Below are positions 29,558-30,791 of a DNA stretch of 30,791 nucleotides, piece by piece. Origin of the DNA: DASSKP01 sp035695045 (GTDB lineage Bacteria > Actinomycetota > Actinomycetes > JAFAQI01); contig DASSEX010000060.1 of assembly GCA_035695045.1 (NCBI GenBank), forward strand, positions 1 to 30,791, read 5' to 3'. The position numbers and the translations under genes were made by a program. How positions within the stretch are numbered: the stretch's first letter is position 1; the number at the start of each line of letters is the position of its first letter. The notes under the pieces were generated by a model. The model was not told where the DNA came from, searched no databases, and worked only from the letters and a program-made list of their open reading frames with translations.

Positions 29558-30043
29558 CTAGGCGGCTTCGGGCTGGGGGTCGGCCGCACCCTCCTCGGCC
29601 TGCGAGTTGCGGGTGAAGAAGGAGACCTTCCCATCGGTCTCGAGGATCGCCAGCTCGATCTCCGAGAGCTTGCGGATGCCCTGCTGGCGCGCCTGCCCGT
29701 AGACGTCGTCGAGAGACATCCGCTCGTGCCGCATCGCATCCGAGATCGGCTCGCCGTCCTTGACGATGACGATCGGGACGCCGTTGATGAGCGGTCGGCT
29801 GCGCCGCGACCGGTACGACACCCAGCCGAACATCACCGTGAGCACCGCGAACGTCGAGATGGCGAGCACGGAGGCGGTCACCGAGTAGTCCTGCTGCGTG
29901 ATCCCCTGCTGGACGAGGTCGCCCATGACGACGTAGAGCAGCAGCTGGAACGTCGACAGCTCTCCGAGCGACGAGCGCCCGACTGCCCGGGTGACGACCC
30001 ACAGGAACAGGAAGATGAACAGCGCGCGGAAGACGATTTCCAT
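29558..30043 (-). CDS. DUF421/YetF-like membrane protein
   Basis: A 161-residue membrane protein of the DUF421 (YetF/YcaP) family. Three N-terminal helices are apparent (MEIVFRALFIFLFLWVVTRAVG, STFQLLLYVVMGDLVQQGI, SVLAISTFAVLTVMFGWVSYRS), then the conserved cytoplasmic domain PLINGVPIVIVKDGEPISDAMRHERMSLDDVYGQARQQGIRKLSEIELAILETDGKVSFF. Function in the family is uncertain. ATG at 30043 shares a base with the upstream stop (TGATG), so it is translationally coupled; ATG at 30058 is an alternative. It is the last gene of the envelope operon and ends 7 bp from tmsB, converging. Confidence 0.85.
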   Translation of the reverse strand: MEIVFRALFIFLFLWVVTRAVGRSSLGELSTFQLLLYVVMGDLVQQGITQQDYSVTASVLAISTFAVLTVMFGWVSYRSRRSRPLINGVPIVIVKDGEPISDAMRHERMSLDDVYGQARQQGIRKLSEIELAILETDGKVSFFTRNSQAEEGAADPQPEAA

Positions 30044-30564
30044 CAGGGCATCAACCATGTCTTGTAGTGGAGCTGGGCCAACGTCTGGTTGTTCGCGATG
30101 AGCTGGACCGTTGCGCTGCGGCCGACCTGGCTCGCCGGCTGGATGTAGGTGTCGAGCGACAGCGAGAAGCGGTGGCTGTAGGGCGCGGGAGAGAACGCCA
30201 GGTAGATGAACTCCGGCGTCCCGGTCTCGACGTTCGGCTCGGGATGCAGGTCTTGGTATTCGAGGATGTCCCACCAGCGGTTGGACACGGCGATCGTGAT
30301 CTGCTTCGGGAAGCCGGTCGGCGGCGCGTAGACGGTCAGCCGCCACGGGATGTCGAGACCGCCTCGCGCGACCTGCGGATACGTGAGCGACATCCGGTAG
30401 CCGTTGCCGCTGGCGTAGATGGTCCGCGACTTGACGCCCAGGAAGCCGCTCGCGCCGACCAGCACCGCGAGCAACATCAACGACAGCGCGACCCGGCGGC
30501 CGATGACCCCGCGACGGTTGCCCCCCGTGGTGCGGACCCCGTCGAGTGTCGAGTCACTGACCAC
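30043..30564 (-). CDS. Anchored extracytoplasmic protein of unknown function
   Basis: A 173-residue protein with a short Arg-rich cytoplasmic start, one hydrophobic helix (VALSLMLLAVLVGASGFLGV, about residues 25-44) and an extracytoplasmic beta-rich domain (RMSLTYPQVARGGLDIPWRLTVYAPPTGFPKQITIAVSNRWWDIL ... HRFSLSLDTYIQPASQVGRSATVQLI). No family is recognised; the WRLTVYAP...F...ITI pattern resembles Ig-like or envelope-associated domains. GTG at 30564 starts 36 bp after the glycosyltransferase stop, and the stop overlaps the DUF421 start, placing it in that operon. A role in envelope biosynthesis is positional inference. Confidence 0.7.
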   Translation of the reverse strand: MVSDSTLDGVRTTGGNRRGVIGRRVALSLMLLAVLVGASGFLGVKSRTIYASGNGYRMSLTYPQVARGGLDIPWRLTVYAPPTGFPKQITIAVSNRWWDILEYQDLHPEPNVETGTPEFIYLAFSPAPYSHRFSLSLDTYIQPASQVGRSATVQLIANNQTLAQLHYKTWLMP

Positions 30565-30600
30565 TCTGGATGGGTACCACGCGATGCGCTCGATCCCGGG

Positions 30601-30791
30601 CTACGACACGGTGAGGTCGTAAACCGTCACCCCGCCGATCGACGTCGCGCCGTAATGCTGCGCCACCCACGAGCTGCTCTGGCTGCTCGTCGAGGCAGAA
30701 CCCGCGAACCCGCCGGGGCCGCCGAAACCACCGACGCCGCCGCCTGCGACGAAGTAGTGGATGCGACCGGCCTTCACCAGCGCCTGGAACT
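30601..30791 (-). CDS. C-terminus of a GT39-type (ArnT/YkcB-like) membrane glycosyltransferase
   Basis: Only the last 63 residues are in the window. FQALVKAGRIHYFVAGGG, a Gly/Phe/Pro-rich linker, then SSSWVAQHYGATSIGGVTVYDLTVS is the typical C-terminal tail of actinobacterial polyprenyl-phosphate-dependent glycosyltransferases of the GT39/ArnT-like group (YkcA/YkcB-related). The Gly-rich low-complexity linker is a normal feature of these tails. The protein would transfer a sugar from a lipid carrier on the outer face of the membrane. It is the first visible gene of the operon with the anchored 173-aa protein and the DUF421 protein. Confidence 0.7.
   Translation of the reverse strand, partial: FQALVKAGRIHYFVAGGGVGGFGGPGGFAGSASTSSQSSSWVAQHYGATSIGGVTVYDLTVS

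Noticed and set aside
1..30791. CRISPR arrays, IS elements, prophage genes, tRNA or rRNA
   Set aside because: No regularly spaced repeats, transposase or integrase motifs, or tRNA-like cloverleaf ends were seen on either strand.

Overview
The window is GC-rich (roughly 70%) and reads as the chromosome of a free-living actinobacterium. The lineage markers are a SigR/RsrA thiol-stress switch, a 24-residue bL37-type ribosomal protein, an actinobacterial RsgA, HisN of the inositol-monophosphatase type, and a TmsA/TmsB-like pair for 10-methyl branched fatty acids. No IS element, phage gene, CRISPR array, rRNA or tRNA was seen. As recalled, several genes (71-aa biotin carrier, sigma/anti-sigma pair, SRAP protein, aroA, rsgA) lie near one another in Mycobacterium tuberculosis (Rv3221c to Rv3228), so this is probably a conserved core region interrupted by lineage-specific inserts.

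Layout. 1-3283 (minus): 5' part of a type IV pilus retraction ATPase gene, and a tight operon of biotin carboxylase, crotonase-family protein, small membrane protein and 71-aa biotin carrier. 3339-4014 (plus): a DUF5317 membrane protein followed by the 24-codon bL37 gene, then an 82-bp near-perfect inverted repeat. 4127-7128 (minus): DUF3048 lipoprotein, galE, rsrA and sigR; sigR carries a textbook SigR-type promoter back to back with a DtxR-family regulator. 7811-10962: a small hydrolase, a weak methyltransferase homologue, a TraR/DksA zinc-finger protein and a secreted membrane-anchored protein. 10988-16182 (minus): SRAP protein plus a branched-chain-amino-acid-type ABC transporter whose permease and ATPase are fused. 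16218-18487 (plus): aroA and rsgA, overlapping, with an apparent CTG start for rsgA.

18494-22390 looks like an insert between rsgA and hisN: DUF2087 regulator, DUF695-like protein, peptidase-E-like protein, and a TetR plus diiron ferritin-like operon. 22448-26057 holds hisN, an integral membrane protein, a patatin-like lipase, a hexapeptide acyltransferase and a DinB-like protein. 26038-29550 is a divergent lipid locus: an epoxide-hydrolase-like enzyme against tmsA-tmsB, with a perfect palindrome whose two arms form the two -10 elements. 29558-30791 (minus) is an envelope operon: a glycosyltransferase C-terminus, an anchored extracytoplasmic protein and a DUF421 protein.

A recurrent feature is the leaderless promoter: a TANNNT-like hexamer placed 6-8 nt before the start codon and no Shine-Dalgarno sequence, at about ten gene starts. 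Function calls rest on motif and family recognition from the sequence alone; no database search was run.
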